Below, one piece after another: positions 9,742 to 18,656 of a DNA stretch of 64,000 nucleotides. The translations under genes and the position numbers were made by a program. This DNA comes from Actinomycetospora succinea (lineage in GTDB: Bacteria > Actinomycetota > Actinomycetes > Mycobacteriales > Pseudonocardiaceae): the NCBI RefSeq assembly GCF_004363095.1, contig NZ_SNYO01000003.1:434001-498000 (forward strand). Reading direction: 5' to 3'. The notes under the pieces are model-generated. The model made no database searches and was not told where the DNA came from. It worked only from the letters and a program-made list of their open reading frames with translations. The stretch's first letter is position 1; each line of letters starts with the position of its first letter.

Positions 9742-11715
9742 TCACGCACCTCGGCGTTCGTCGGCCCCGGTGCTGGACTGGCGGCGGACGATCTGGGCGA
9801 CGACCCGCAGGAGCATCACCGTCGCGAGGACGAGGCCGATCCAGCCGATGGCGATCAGTGCGGTCGTGCCCGGGCGCGGACCGGCCACGCCCGCGCCGAC
9901 GAGCAGGAGCGCCGACACGAGCAGCCCGACAGCGCCGACGGCCGCGAACAGCACCTGGTCGACCCACGCGGTGACGGCGGAGCGTCGCGCGGCGCTGAAC
10001 GTCTCGACGTCCACGCGGACCAGCCCCGACCGCAGCTGCAGGGCGATGTCCTCGGCGAGGCCGGGCAGGGTGCGCAGGGACGGCAGTGCGCGCAGCAGCT
10101 CCCGCTGGGCCACGGCAGCGGGGTCGCCACCGCCGTCCTGCAGCCGCGACGTGAACTGCTCGATGGCCGACGTTGCCAGGTTGAACCCGGGATCGATGCC
10201 GCGCAGGGTCCCTTCCAGGGTGACCACCGCACGGGCGATGAGCGTGAACGCGGGGGGTACCGGCATGCCCTGGCGTTCCATGACGGTGAGCAGGTCCTGC
10301 AGTGCACGCGGGTCGAAGCCGGCGCCCGAGAGCTGCTCGGACAGCAGGCGGCTGATCTCGCTCTCGAGTGTCATGAGGTCGACGGCCGGACCGGCGGCGC
10401 CGGACATCTCGCGGAGCCCGCGAGCGACGAGGCCGGTGTCGGCGGTGGCCATCCCGAGGCCGACGAGCTGCAGCGCGCGCAACGTGACCGGGTCGATGAT
10501 CCCGACGGCGCCGAAGTCGATGAACCAGACGGTGCCGTCGCCGCCGACGAGGATGTTGCCGGGGTGGGGATCGGCGTGGAACGTCCCGGACTCGAGCATC
10601 GAGGCGAGGAACGCGCGGAAGAGCCGGTCGGCGAGCACGGGCCGCGGGACCGGGCACGCGTCCACGGCCGCGGCGTCGGAGACCGGCCGGCCGTGGACGC
10701 GCTCCATCACGAGGACGACCTCGGTCGTCATCCCGGTCAGCACCTCCGGCACGTCGACGCCGTCGACGTGGGCCGCGAGGACCGCCCGGCGCAGGGCGGC
10801 GCCGTACGCCGCCTCCTCGGTGTAGTCCAGCTCCTTGCCGATCGAGCGGACCAGCTCGTCGGAGACGCGCTCGAGCCCGAGGGCCCGGGCACCCTCCCAC
10901 CGCTGGACGGCGATGCGACTCGCCCAGCGCAGCACGGCCGCGTCGCGGGCCACCCCGATCTCCACGTCCGGCCGCCGCACCTTGACCACGACGTCGCGGC
11001 CGTCGCGGGTCTGCGCGAGGTGTGTCTGCCCGATCGACGCGGCCGCGAGCGGCTCGTCGCGGAAGTACGCGAAGACCTCGTCCACGCCGGCCCGGCGCTC
11101 GTGCTCGAGCGTGGCACGCACCTGCGCGACCGGGACCGGCGCCACGTCGGACTGCAGTTCCTTCAGCGCGACGATGAGCGCCGGCGGCAGCAGGTCCGCC
11201 CGTGTCGAGGCGATCTGGCCGAACTTGACGAACATGCCGCCGCAGTCCTCGAGGAAGGACTTCACCCGCAGGGCGCCGTCGGGCGTCGCGAGCGCGGCGC
11301 GCGACGTGGGCCGGCGTCCGGCGAGGCCGTGCCGGCGTGCGATGCCGAGGACCTCGACGAGGCGGCCGACGATGGTCGTGGCCGTCCTCACGCGCACCCG
11401 CAGGCTCGGGCGTCGTCCGGGCGGACGGCGGCGGAGCACGACCTCCAGGACGATGCTCACGACCATCGTCGCGAGGACACCGAAGGCGAAGACCACGACG
11501 AGGACCGACGAGGTCGCCTCGCCGGCGGTGTCGCCGAGCACCGCGACGGCCGTGACGAGGCCGATGAGCGTGCCCAGCACGCCGGCGACCGTGGCGCGGC
11601 GGAAGCCGCGTGCGATCCCCAGGATCCGCCCGGAGACCAGGCCGACGCCGAGGATGAACAGGATCGCGAGGACCCACTGCCAGAAGGACAGGTCCAACGC
11701 CAGCTGCACCGTCAC
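9742..11715 (-). CDS. AarF/ABC1/UbiB kinase family protein
   Basis: Atypical protein-kinase-like membrane protein, 657 aa. Members are tied to isoprenoid-quinone biology or lipid handling; the substrate here is unknown. Two or three N-terminal helices (to about 75) precede the kinase domain, which shows the UbiB signature loop AAASIGQTH, a lysine in VVVKV, the catalytic ESGTFHADPHPGN and FIDFGAVG in the DFG place. Two more helices close the C-terminus. Starts with GTG (11715) behind AGGAGAG. Upstream of lysX with an 88-bp gap, so possibly co-transcribed with it. Confidence 0.88.
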   Translation of the reverse strand: MTVQLALDLSFWQWVLAILFILGVGLVSGRILGIARGFRRATVAGVLGTLIGLVTAVAVLGDTAGEATSSVLVVVFAFGVLATMVVSIVLEVVLRRRPPGRRPSLRVRVRTATTIVGRLVEVLGIARRHGLAGRRPTSRAALATPDGALRVKSFLEDCGGMFVKFGQIASTRADLLPPALIVALKELQSDVAPVPVAQVRATLEHERRAGVDEVFAYFRDEPLAAASIGQTHLAQTRDGRDVVVKVRRPDVEIGVARDAAVLRWASRIAVQRWEGARALGLERVSDELVRSIGKELDYTEEAAYGAALRRAVLAAHVDGVDVPEVLTGMTTEVVLVMERVHGRPVSDAAAVDACPVPRPVLADRLFRAFLASMLESGTFHADPHPGNILVGGDGTVWFIDFGAVGIIDPVTLRALQLVGLGMATADTGLVARGLREMSGAAGPAVDLMTLESEISRLLSEQLSGAGFDPRALQDLLTVMERQGMPVPPAFTLIARAVVTLEGTLRGIDPGFNLATSAIEQFTSRLQDGGGDPAAVAQRELLRALPSLRTLPGLAEDIALQLRSGLVRVDVETFSAARRSAVTAWVDQVLFAAVGAVGLLVSALLLVGAGVAGPRPGTTALIAIGWIGLVLATVMLLRVVAQIVRRQSSTGADERRGA

Positions 11716-11867
11716 GGGCTCTCCTCACCAGTGGCACGGCGCCTGGTCGCGGCCCCTCCACCGCGGCGCACGGACGCCCGGCGGAAGTACATCCCGGCCT
11801 GACCCGTCCGGACCAGTACCAGGACGATCACGGAGTAGACGACGCCCGGCCGCTCGCGGCGTGGCAT
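11712..11867 (-). CDS. Possible small single-helix peptide upstream of aarF-like gene
   Basis: A 51-codon frame whose TGA overlaps the GTG start of the AarF-like gene (GTGA), the arrangement of a translationally coupled leader. It contains one hydrophobic stretch (VVYSVIVLVLV) followed by a basic tail. No clear ribosome site precedes the ATG, and the tail is Arg-rich as in many chance frames of GC-rich DNA. It may be non-coding. Confidence 0.2.
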   Translation of the reverse strand: MPRRERPGVVYSVIVLVLVRTGQAGMYFRRASVRRGGGAATRRRATGEESP

Positions 11868-12016
11868 GAGGGCGCCGTTCGGCCCCGACGCCGACGCGAC
11901 CTCACCGAGAAAGGCCGCCTGTCGATCTGCGTCACGGGCCCGGCTCTCGGCCACCCGCCTCGGCGAGCTCGGCAAGGATCGATGACCTGGTCGACCAGGA
12001 CGACGCGGCCGTGAGG

Positions 12017-12943
12017 TCAGCCGCCCGACCGGGCGGACTCGTGGACGCGCAGCCGCACGAGCGCCGCGTCGAGCAGGCCTGGCGACGGGTCCGGGCGGCG
12101 GGCGATCAGGTCACCGAGGACGTGCTCCGCCTCCGTCCGCTGGCCCGCGCGGAGGTCCTGGAGCAGTGAGGGGACCAGCTCGGAGCCGGGCTCGGTCACC
12201 GTCTTCCGAGCGACGGCCAGCGCCTCCTCGGGTTGCGGGAAGCCGTGCGCCGCGGCGATCGCCGCGGATTCCGCGACGAGCTGCGCGGCGATCCAGGACC
12301 CGCCCGCCGCAACGAGCTCCCCGATCGAACCGCCCACCAGTCCGGTCGCCCCGGCCGCGGCCGCGATGAAGACCCACTTCGCCCACATCTCGGCGGCGAT
12401 CTCGGACGAGCGGTGCACCGTGAAGCCGGGGCAGGTCAGCAGTGCCTCGAGGTCGTCGACCGGAAGGCGCAACGGGCCGCGGGCGCCGAAGGTCAACCGC
12501 GCACCACCACCGAGGTGGCGGATCGTGCCGTCGTCGTCGCGGCGGACCGACACGAAGCACGTGCCACCGGCCACCGCGTCGGCCCCGAAACGCTCGTCGA
12601 GCACGTCGAGCTGACGCATGCCGTTGAGCAGTGGCAGCACCACCGCGCCCCGACGCACCACGGGTTCGATCTCCCGCGCGACCGCGTCGAGGTCGAACGC
12701 CTTGCACGCCACCAGGACCAGACCGAACGGCTGCTCCGAGCCGAGCTCGGCCGCGGTGAGGGTGCACGGGTGCGCCAGCTCCGCGGAGGCCACCGCGCTG
12801 TCGACCGACAGGCCACTCGCCAGGGCCGCCCGCCGGGCCGGGCGGACCAGGAAGGTCACGTTCCGCCCGGCCGCGGCGAGCTGGGCACCGAAGAACGAAC
12901 CGATCGCGCCGGCCCCGGCCACCAGGATCCGGTCAGGGGACAC
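12017..12943 (-). CDS. Ketopantoate reductase-like (ApbA/PanE) oxidoreductase
   Basis: Predicted NADPH-dependent 2-dehydropantoate 2-reductase family enzyme, 308 aa. The N-terminal Rossmann motif GAGAIGSFFG and a central CKAFD with the family Lys are present, followed by LLNGM (substrate-side Asn) and the helical C-terminal domain with MWAKWVF. The GTG at 12943 is chosen: it has GAGGAAAGG about eight bases upstream and overlaps the end of the quinone reductase by 11 bp. A role in pantothenate synthesis is not certain, since many paralogues of this fold reduce other 2-oxoacids. Confidence 0.8.
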   Translation of the reverse strand: MSPDRILVAGAGAIGSFFGAQLAAAGRNVTFLVRPARRAALASGLSVDSAVASAELAHPCTLTAAELGSEQPFGLVLVACKAFDLDAVAREIEPVVRRGAVVLPLLNGMRQLDVLDERFGADAVAGGTCFVSVRRDDDGTIRHLGGGARLTFGARGPLRLPVDDLEALLTCPGFTVHRSSEIAAEMWAKWVFIAAAAGATGLVGGSIGELVAAGGSWIAAQLVAESAAIAAAHGFPQPEEALAVARKTVTEPGSELVPSLLQDLRAGQRTEAEHVLGDLIARRPDPSPGLLDAALVRLRVHESARSGG

Positions 12944-13874
12944 GGAGTACGACCTTTCCTCGCGTCCGGCCCGAGTCGATGAGGCGATGCGCCTGAGCGA
13001 CCTCGTCGAGGTCGAACACGCGGGTGACCACCGGCCGGAGGTCACCCCCGTCGATCAGTCCGGCGATGTCGGCGAGCCGGGGGCCGTTCGAGTCGAGCAC
13101 GAACGTCTGCGCGGTGATCCCGAGCCCGGCCGCCGTCGCCACGTCGGGCACGCCCGCGATCGTGACCAGCGTGCCGCCCGGGACCACGACCCCGTAGGAG
13201 CGCTCCAGCGTCCGGCCACCGACGGTGTCGAGCACGACGTCGGCGAACCGGCCGCGCGCCGCGAAGTCCTCGTTGCGGTGATCGACGACCTCGTCGGCAC
13301 CGAGCGACCGCGCGAGCTCGATGCCGTCGCCCGACGCCGTCGCCACCACCTTGGCGCCTCGGTGGCGCGCCAGTTGGACCGCCATCGTCCCCACGCCCCC
13401 GGCGCCGGCATGGACCAGGACGGTCCCGCCCGACCCGAGCCCGCCGAGGTCGAACAGGGCCTTCCACGCGGTCAGCGTCACCAGCGGGACGGCGGCGGCG
13501 GACTCCGAGGACAGGGCGCGCGGGATCGCCGCGATCTCGCCGGCATCGACCGCGAGGTACTGAGCGTAGCTCCCGTCCCGCGCCAGGGACGGCCGACCGT
13601 AGACGACATCTCCGACCGACCACCTGGTGGTCGCGGAGCCCACGGCGACGACCGTCCCCGCGAAGTCCCAGCCCGGAATCCACGGGAGCGGGCGATCCGA
13701 CACCGTGAACACCCCCTGCCGGACGAGCGAGTCCACCGGATTGACTCCCGCCGCATGGACTCGCACCAGGACGTCCCCAGGGCCGGGCTCGGGAACCGGC
13801 GCGGTCTCCACCGCCAGCACCGACTCGTCGCCGAAGCCGTGAATCCGCACGGCCCTCATCTCGTCGCTCGGCAT
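12933..13874 (-). CDS. Zinc-free quinone oxidoreductase-like MDR enzyme
   Basis: Medium-chain dehydrogenase/reductase of the NADPH:quinone reductase branch, 313 aa. GroES-like N-terminus (GVNPVDSLVRQG) and a Rossmann half with HAGAGGVGTMAVQLAR; the structural-zinc cysteines of alcohol dehydrogenases are absent. Start at 13874 has GGGAGGAG at good distance. First gene of a two-gene unit with the ketopantoate-reductase-like gene and divergent from the XRE regulator at 13984, which probably controls it. Substrate unknown. Confidence 0.85.
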   Translation of the reverse strand: MPSDEMRAVRIHGFGDESVLAVETAPVPEPGPGDVLVRVHAAGVNPVDSLVRQGVFTVSDRPLPWIPGWDFAGTVVAVGSATTRWSVGDVVYGRPSLARDGSYAQYLAVDAGEIAAIPRALSSESAAAVPLVTLTAWKALFDLGGLGSGGTVLVHAGAGGVGTMAVQLARHRGAKVVATASGDGIELARSLGADEVVDHRNEDFAARGRFADVVLDTVGGRTLERSYGVVVPGGTLVTIAGVPDVATAAGLGITAQTFVLDSNGPRLADIAGLIDGGDLRPVVTRVFDLDEVAQAHRLIDSGRTRGKVVLRVP

Positions 13875-13931
13875 CGCTGTGCTCCTCCCGCTCATCACGA
13901 TCGAAAGTAGGAGCGGATCCGTCGAGGTGGG

Positions 13932-13948
13932 TGGGTGCGGCGCACCCA
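13932..13948. promoter_or_regulatory. Inverted repeat in divergent promoter region
   Basis: TGGGTGC-GGC-GCACCCA, a perfect 7-bp inverted repeat in the 109-bp region between the quinone-reductase unit and the XRE gene. Position and symmetry suit an operator for the XRE protein. Inference only. Confidence 0.4.
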
Positions 13949-13983
13949 GGCAGGCGGGCCGACGCGCGGTTAGCTTCGAGTTC

Positions 13984-14802
13984 ATGGATCACGGCAATGA
14001 GCTCGGCGAGTTCCTCCGGGCGCGTCGGGCGCTCGTGCCGGCGGAGTTCGCCGATCGCTCGCCCGACCCCGCGCGCCGGGTCCCCGGGCTGCGGCGCGAG
14101 GAGGTCGCCCTGCTCGCCGGAGTCAGCACCGACTACTACGTGCGCCTCGAACAGGGCCGCGAACGGCACCCGTCGCGACAGGTGCTGATCGCGATCGCCC
14201 GTGCCCTCCACCTCGACGACGCCGCCGTCGCCCACCTGCTGCGCATCGGCTTCCCCGACCTGCACCCGACGAGCGCGCCGGTCACCCGGGTGGCCCCGGA
14301 GCTGCAGCGCCTGATGGACCAGATGGCAGGCGTTCCGGCATTCGTCGTCGGCCCGGGTCAGGACGTGCTGGCCGCCAACGCGCTCGCGCAGGCCGTCTAC
14401 CGGGGCTTCTCGGCGTTCGACAACCTGCTCCGGATGATCTTCCTCGACCCGGTCGCCCGCGAGTTCTACCTCGATTGGGACCAGGTCGCCCGCACCGCCG
14501 CGCGCAACCTGCGTGCTGCGGCGCCCGCCGCAGTCGAGCGCACCGAACAGGTGGTCGGCGCGCTGTCGGTGCGCAGCCCCGCGTTCGCCGCGCTCTGGGC
14601 CGAGCACGACGTCGGCCCCCGCACGACGGAGGTGAAGCGCTTCCGGCACCCCGACGTCGGTGAGATCGCACTGCACTTCGAGTCGCTGACCGTCGTCAGC
14701 GCACCGGGCCAGCACCTCTCGGTCTATACCGTCGAGCCAGGTAGTTCGAGCGCGGCACGCCTCGAGGCCCTGGCCTCGCCGGCCCACGATTCCGTCAGAT
14801 AG
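13984..14802 (+). CDS. XRE-family regulator with MmyB-like ligand-binding domain
   Basis: Transcription factor of 272 aa. The N-terminal helix-turn-helix carries the family motif GLRREEVALLAGVSTDYY (residues 33-50) and the second half is the MmyB-like domain, a PAS-like pocket reported to bind fatty-acid-type ligands (MDQMAGVPAFVVGPGQDVLA opening). The ATG at 13984 is set by the first residues of the family; no strong ribosome site is seen, so it may be translated from a very short leader. Divergent to a quinone reductase, the usual arrangement for this family. Confidence 0.85.
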   Translation: MDHGNELGEFLRARRALVPAEFADRSPDPARRVPGLRREEVALLAGVSTDYYVRLEQGRERHPSRQVLIAIARALHLDDAAVAHLLRIGFPDLHPTSAPVTRVAPELQRLMDQMAGVPAFVVGPGQDVLAANALAQAVYRGFSAFDNLLRMIFLDPVAREFYLDWDQVARTAARNLRAAAPAAVERTEQVVGALSVRSPAFAALWAEHDVGPRTTEVKRFRHPDVGEIALHFESLTVVSAPGQHLSVYTVEPGSSSAARLEALASPAHDSVR

Positions 14803-14990
14803 CTCGCAACCCTCACGACCGGAGCCGTACGGCCACGCATCGGCCTACCACCGGCCGCTCCAACGGACTGCGCCAGGGTTTCGCCGCGGCCGCCCGAGCG
14901 GCGACTCCGTGCTGGCCACCGACAGCCGCGACGGCACCTCGTCAGGGCGACGTCTCGGCGCCTACCACCCGAGGAACTACAGGAGCAACG

Positions 14991-15209
14991 ATGAGCAACC
15001 GAATCGCCCCACTACTCGACCAGACGGCCGTCCTCGTCTGGCACGCCGCGGAATGGCACCGCCACCACAGCCCGGCATCGCCGTCGAACCACGCCCGGAA
15101 CGAGTCCACGAACGTCGGCGACCCGACGGGAAGCATCGAGCCGGTTCCCGTCCGCGCGGATGACGGTTCCGGGGATCGGCAGACGACCTCGCGGCGAATG
15201 TGCGCCTGA
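14991..15209 (+). CDS. Possible small hypothetical protein
   Basis: A 72-codon frame lies in the otherwise gene-free 14803-15564 stretch. Its only support is a good ribosome site (AGGAG, five bases before the ATG). The composition (His, Pro, Ser and Asp rich, no hydrophobic core) matches no family I recognise. It lies just outside the first att-like repeats and could be a remnant of older insertion events. Confidence 0.25.
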   Translation: MSNRIAPLLDQTAVLVWHAAEWHRHHSPASPSNHARNESTNVGDPTGSIEPVPVRADDGSGDRQTTSRRMCA

Positions 15210-15314
15210 CGCGCTCGACCAGGTGAGCGTGGGGTGGACGCCGCGCGGCAGGGGTCGCCACGGGCGGCGAGGCCGGCGTCGCCGCGCTGGCCGAGGGGGA
15301 GCGCATGGAGGCCG

Positions 15315-15355
15315 GGTGGAAACGAAGGCAACCGAACCCTCGACCCGCGCCCGGC
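15315..15355 (-). repeat. Degenerate tRNA-Ala 3'-fragment (relict att-like copy)
   Basis: The stretch from GGTGGAAACGAAGG through CGACCC resembles the att core that follows 64 bp downstream, with several substitutions, and lacks the anticodon-loop part. It is best read as an older, decayed copy of the same attachment sequence. A chance remnant of another tRNA gene cannot be excluded. Confidence 0.45.
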
Positions 15356-15378
15356 ACTGATGGCCGACCGTCGAGATG

Positions 15379-15541
15379 GGTGGAGACGAAGGGAATCGAA
15401 CCCTCAACCCCCGCCTTGCAAAGATGGACGATTGCGTTGACCAGGGCCGCTACCAGCAACAACGTCATCGCGGGCCGTCACTCGATGCTCCCCGGCATCG
15501 CCGTTAGCCCTCGTTTCGTGCCACGAGGCGTGCCACGTCGT
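15379..15541 (-). repeat. Att-like site 1: tRNA-Ala(UGC) 3' half plus right arm
   Basis: Bases 15379-15426 are, on the minus strand, the 3' half of a tRNA-Ala: anticodon loop TTTGCAA, a T arm GAGGG/TTCGATT/CCCTT and acceptor end CGTCTCCACC. No pairing 5' half is present, so this is not a functional tRNA. The 115 bp to its right match the right flanks of sites 2-4, but the left flank does not match theirs, marking this as the outer edge of the array. The right arm ends in two copies of CGTGCCACG spaced by 3 bp, resembling arm-type integrase sites. Confidence 0.8.
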
Positions 15542-15564
15542 CAGCGGTGCTGGGGACTCGATGG

Positions 15565-16365
15565 TCAGGCCGTGCCGGTGCGCTCGCTGCGGATGATCCC
15601 GACGGTGTCGAGGATGTGCTGCTTCATGTGCCGCGCCGCGGCGTCCGGATCGCGCTCGTGGAGGGCCTCGCGCACAGCCTCGTGATCAGCGTGGCGCTGC
15701 TCGAGGGCGCTGTGCAGCGGCAGGTCCGAGGGCCCGGTGTTGATCAGGAAGTCGCTGAGGTCCCAGAGTCTGGCGGCGTAGTCGACGATGATCCGCGAGT
15801 GGGCCATGGTGTGGATGACGCCGTGGTACTCGCGGTTGGCGACCCGGTAGCCGTGAGAGCGCTCGGCAGGGTCATCCGCGTGGGTGAGGGCCTCGATGCG
15901 GGCACCGACCGTGTCGAGCTCTCGGAGCTGAGCGCCAGTTCGCCGCGAGGCGGCGAGGCCGGCGGCGGTGGACTCGACGCTGGCGAACAGCTCGAAGAAG
16001 TCGTCGATCTCCTCCGGGGCGTAGCGAGCGACCTCGACCCCGACCTGGGGAATGATCTCGACGAGACCATCGATCGAGAGGCGCCGTAGCGCGTCCATCA
16101 CGGGCTGCTTGCTGACTCCATGCGCCTGGGCGATCTGCTCGACCGAGAGACGCTCGCCGGCCTGGTGGTCGCCCTCGAGCAGGCTCTCCTTGATCCCGTC
16201 GTAGACCACCGACGCGAGCCGAGACCCCGTGGGGCGCCGACCACCCGTCGCTGCTGACGCCAGCCTCGGGCGCCGGGTCGAGCCCGGTGACGGCAACGGA
16301 TCAGGAACGCTCACGAGCCCACCGTAGCGACGACCGAAGGCCGGTTCAGCGTCGTCCGCAGGCAT
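15565..16365 (-). CDS. GntR-family (FadR/FCD subfamily) regulator
   Basis: DNA-binding regulator, 266 aa. A winged helix-turn-helix lies at about residues 35-100 (SVEQIAQAHGVSKQPVMDAL), followed by an all-helical FCD effector domain (EIDDFFELFASVESTAAG) in which His residues usually bind a metal and an acid ligand. The ATG at 16365 follows GAGGAG; an Ala/Pro/Arg-rich tail of about 30 residues precedes the DNA-binding domain. It is divergent from the mhp-like operon across 122 bp, so it most likely represses that operon until an aromatic acid or pathway intermediate binds. Confidence 0.88.
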   Translation of the reverse strand: MPADDAEPAFGRRYGGLVSVPDPLPSPGSTRRPRLASAATGGRRPTGSRLASVVYDGIKESLLEGDHQAGERLSVEQIAQAHGVSKQPVMDALRRLSIDGLVEIIPQVGVEVARYAPEEIDDFFELFASVESTAAGLAASRRTGAQLRELDTVGARIEALTHADDPAERSHGYRVANREYHGVIHTMAHSRIIVDYAARLWDLSDFLINTGPSDLPLHSALEQRHADHEAVREALHERDPDAAARHMKQHILDTVGIIRSERTGTA

Positions 16366-16451
16366 CGCGGCTCCTCAGAACGTGGGGGTTGTGGGCCTGG
16401 AGAGGCCCGCGCTACCTTCCACTGGCACGCTAGCATTTCAGTTGCTCGACG

Positions 16452-16468
16452 GGGAGCCTCTGGCTCCC
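16452..16468. promoter_or_regulatory. Inverted repeat ahead of the meta-cleavage operon
   Basis: GGGAGCC-TCT-GGCTCCC, perfect 7-bp arms, ends eight bases before the ribosome site of the dioxygenase gene. A second repeat, GGGCCT-GGAG-AGGCCC, lies at 16393-16408. Either could be the GntR operator; the first could also act as a hairpin in the mRNA leader. Confidence 0.4.
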
Positions 16469-16487
16469 GTTTGTGGAGGTGGCCGCC

Positions 16488-17483
16488 ATGGCGTTGGCCC
16501 TGTGCGCTATGTCCCACTCACCGTTGCTGAGCCTCAACGAGCCTCGCAGTGAGGTGCGGGCGCGGGTCGACGTGGCCCGCGAGGAGGCCCGGGCGTTCGT
16601 CACCGCCTACGACCCGGACCTGGTGGTCGTGATCGGGCCGGACCACTACAACGGCTTCTTCTACGACCTGATGCCGCCGTTCTGCATCGGCACCGCGGCG
16701 ACCTCGATCGGCGACTACGACACCGTGGCCGGCCCGCTGCCGGTCGAGCACGACACCGCCCTGGCGATGGCCGGCGCGGTGCTCGACGCCGAGGTCGACG
16801 TCGCGGTCTCCGAGCGGATGAAGGTCGACCACGGGCTCGTGCAGCCCCTGGAGTTCCTCTTCGGCGGCTTCCACCGCTGCCCACCGGTGATCCCCGTGTT
16901 CATCAACGGGGTCGCGGTACCGCTGGGACCGGCGCGCCGTGCCCGGCTGTTGGGCGACGCGATCGGCCGGTTCGCTGCCGGCCTGGACCGCCGCGTGCTG
17001 TTGCTCGCCTCCGGCGGCCTGTCGCACGACCCACCGGTCCCCCAGCTCGCCTCGGCCACCCCCGAGGTGGCCGAGGGCCTGATCGACGGCCGCAACCCGA
17101 CCCCGGAAGCCCGTGCCGCCCGGCAGGAGCGCGTGATCGTCACCGGTCAACGCTTCGCCGAGGACCCCACGACGCTGCAGGACCTCAATCCCGAGTGGGA
17201 CCAGCTCGTCCTCGACACCCTGGCCTCGGGCCGCCTGGCCGACGTGGACGGCTGGAGCAACGCCTGGTTCCAGGAACAGGCCGGCAACTCCTCGCACGAG
17301 GTCCGCACCTGGATCGCGGCCTACGCCGCGCTCGCCGCCGCCGGCCCCTACGAGGTCGGCACCCGCTTCTACGAACCGATCCGCGAGTGGATCGCCGGGT
17401 TCGCGGTCACCACCGCCACCCCGACCACCGGCCAGGCCCACCTCGCCATGGCCAGCGCCCACAGCACCACCACCGGCGCCTGA
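16488..17483 (+). CDS. mhpB: Class III extradiol dioxygenase, MhpB-like (3-carboxyethylcatechol 2,3-dioxygenase)
   Basis: Fe(II) enzyme that opens catechol rings next to the two hydroxyls; the E. coli homologue cleaves 2,3-dihydroxyphenylpropionate. 331 aa (E. coli about 314). The family start CAMSHSPLL, KVDHGLVQPLEF (His of the acid/base pair) and ASGGLSHDPP (second His) are all present, as is the metal-site His in GPDHYNGFF. The ATG at 16488 is chosen over the GTG at 16473 because GTGGAGG sits eight bases ahead and the protein then begins like MhpB. First gene of the operon running to 25975. Confidence 0.88.
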   Translation: MALALCAMSHSPLLSLNEPRSEVRARVDVAREEARAFVTAYDPDLVVVIGPDHYNGFFYDLMPPFCIGTAATSIGDYDTVAGPLPVEHDTALAMAGAVLDAEVDVAVSERMKVDHGLVQPLEFLFGGFHRCPPVIPVFINGVAVPLGPARRARLLGDAIGRFAAGLDRRVLLLASGGLSHDPPVPQLASATPEVAEGLIDGRNPTPEARAARQERVIVTGQRFAEDPTTLQDLNPEWDQLVLDTLASGRLADVDGWSNAWFQEQAGNSSHEVRTWIAAYAALAAAGPYEVGTRFYEPIREWIAGFAVTTATPTTGQAHLAMASAHSTTTGA

Positions 17484-17545
17484 CGCGCCGATCTCCCATC
17501 TCAGGACGGGCCGCTCACCACGAGCGGACCGGCGAAGGAGCAGTC

Positions 17546-18619
17546 ATGGAGTTCTGCGTAGGAACCTGCGCGAAGATCGACTCGGTCGGGCTGGTGAAGC
17601 AGGCCGAGGACCTGGGTGCCAGCCACTTCGGCGTCGGGGACGGCCCGCTGCTGTTCTCCGACCCCTACCAATACCTCGCCCTGGCGGCCCAGCAGACCTC
17701 GACGATCAACCTCGGGACGTGGGTGACCAACCCGCTGACCCGCATCGCCCCGGTCACCGCCAACTCCCACGCCACCCTCAACGCGCTGGCCCCGGGCCGC
17801 ACGTTCATGGGCATCGGGACCGCGAACAACGCGCTGCGCTCGATGGGCTCGGCGCCGGCGACGATCAAGGACCTCGACCAGGCGGTCCGCGTGTCGCAGA
17901 AGCTCATGGCGGGCGAGCGGACCGAGTTCACGTGGCGTGGCGAGACCCGCGAGGTGGAGTTCCTCGACCACAACGGCTATTGGTACAACGACTCCGACCC
18001 GATCAAGACCTGGATGGCCGCCGGCGGGCCTCGCGGGCTGCGGCTGGCCGCCCAGACCGCAGACGTCATCTGCTACTGCCTCGGGCCGCAGCCCGAGATG
18101 ATCCAGCTGATCCGCCGCGAGATCGACAAGGGCGTCGCCGACGCCGGCCGCCCGCCGGGCTCGGTCAAGCTGGCCGGGCTGGCGTGGTTCTACCAGCTCG
18201 AGAACGGCGAGGACTGGCAGGACGCGGTCGACAACGGCTTCGGCTCGGGCCCGATCAGCTCCTGCATCACCAACTCCGGGCTCATGGCCCAGCACGTCGA
18301 GGAGCTCGGCCAGCCCATCGTCGACGCCTCCGCCAAGGCCGCCATGGCCTATCTCGGTGACCCGAACGACCCGAACCCGCCGCACCACCTCGACGTGTGG
18401 TCGAAGTATCTGCGCGGGCTCGACCCCAGCCACCGGCCTCTGATCACCAAGGAGCTCGTCGACTACTGGTGCCTCTACGGCACCCCCGACCAGCTGCTGG
18501 AGAAGACCCAGCTGATGTACGAGAACGGCGTCGACATCGTCTCGGTGTTCATCTCCAACCCGTTCCGGGCCACCACCGACATCGACAACATCGGCAACTC
18601 GATCATCGCTCGCCTCTGA
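17546..18619 (+). CDS. LLM-class flavin-dependent oxidoreductase (possibly F420-dependent)
   Basis: TIM-barrel oxidoreductase of the luciferase-like family, 357 aa. Recognisable parts are the start EFCVGTCAKIDSVGLVKQAE, NLGTWVTNPLTRIAPVTANS and GIGTANNALR, typical of F420-dependent reductases and dehydrogenases as well as FMN monooxygenases. The ribosome site AAGGAG precedes the ATG. A probable F420:NADPH oxidoreductase gene sits five genes downstream in the same operon, which favours F420 as cofactor; no flavin reductase is present. The step it performs in the pathway is unknown. Confidence 0.82.
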   Translation: MEFCVGTCAKIDSVGLVKQAEDLGASHFGVGDGPLLFSDPYQYLALAAQQTSTINLGTWVTNPLTRIAPVTANSHATLNALAPGRTFMGIGTANNALRSMGSAPATIKDLDQAVRVSQKLMAGERTEFTWRGETREVEFLDHNGYWYNDSDPIKTWMAAGGPRGLRLAAQTADVICYCLGPQPEMIQLIRREIDKGVADAGRPPGSVKLAGLAWFYQLENGEDWQDAVDNGFGSGPISSCITNSGLMAQHVEELGQPIVDASAKAAMAYLGDPNDPNPPHHLDVWSKYLRGLDPSHRPLITKELVDYWCLYGTPDQLLEKTQLMYENGVDIVSVFISNPFRATTDIDNIGNSIIARL

Positions 18620-18656
18620 GCAGGCCGACCCACCACCAGCAGAAAGAGGTCCGACG

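Noticed and set aside
11712-11975. Full 87-codon frame before the AarF-like gene as a confident gene
   Set aside because: Most of it has random Arg/Ala composition and no ribosome site; only the short version from 11867 was kept, at low confidence.
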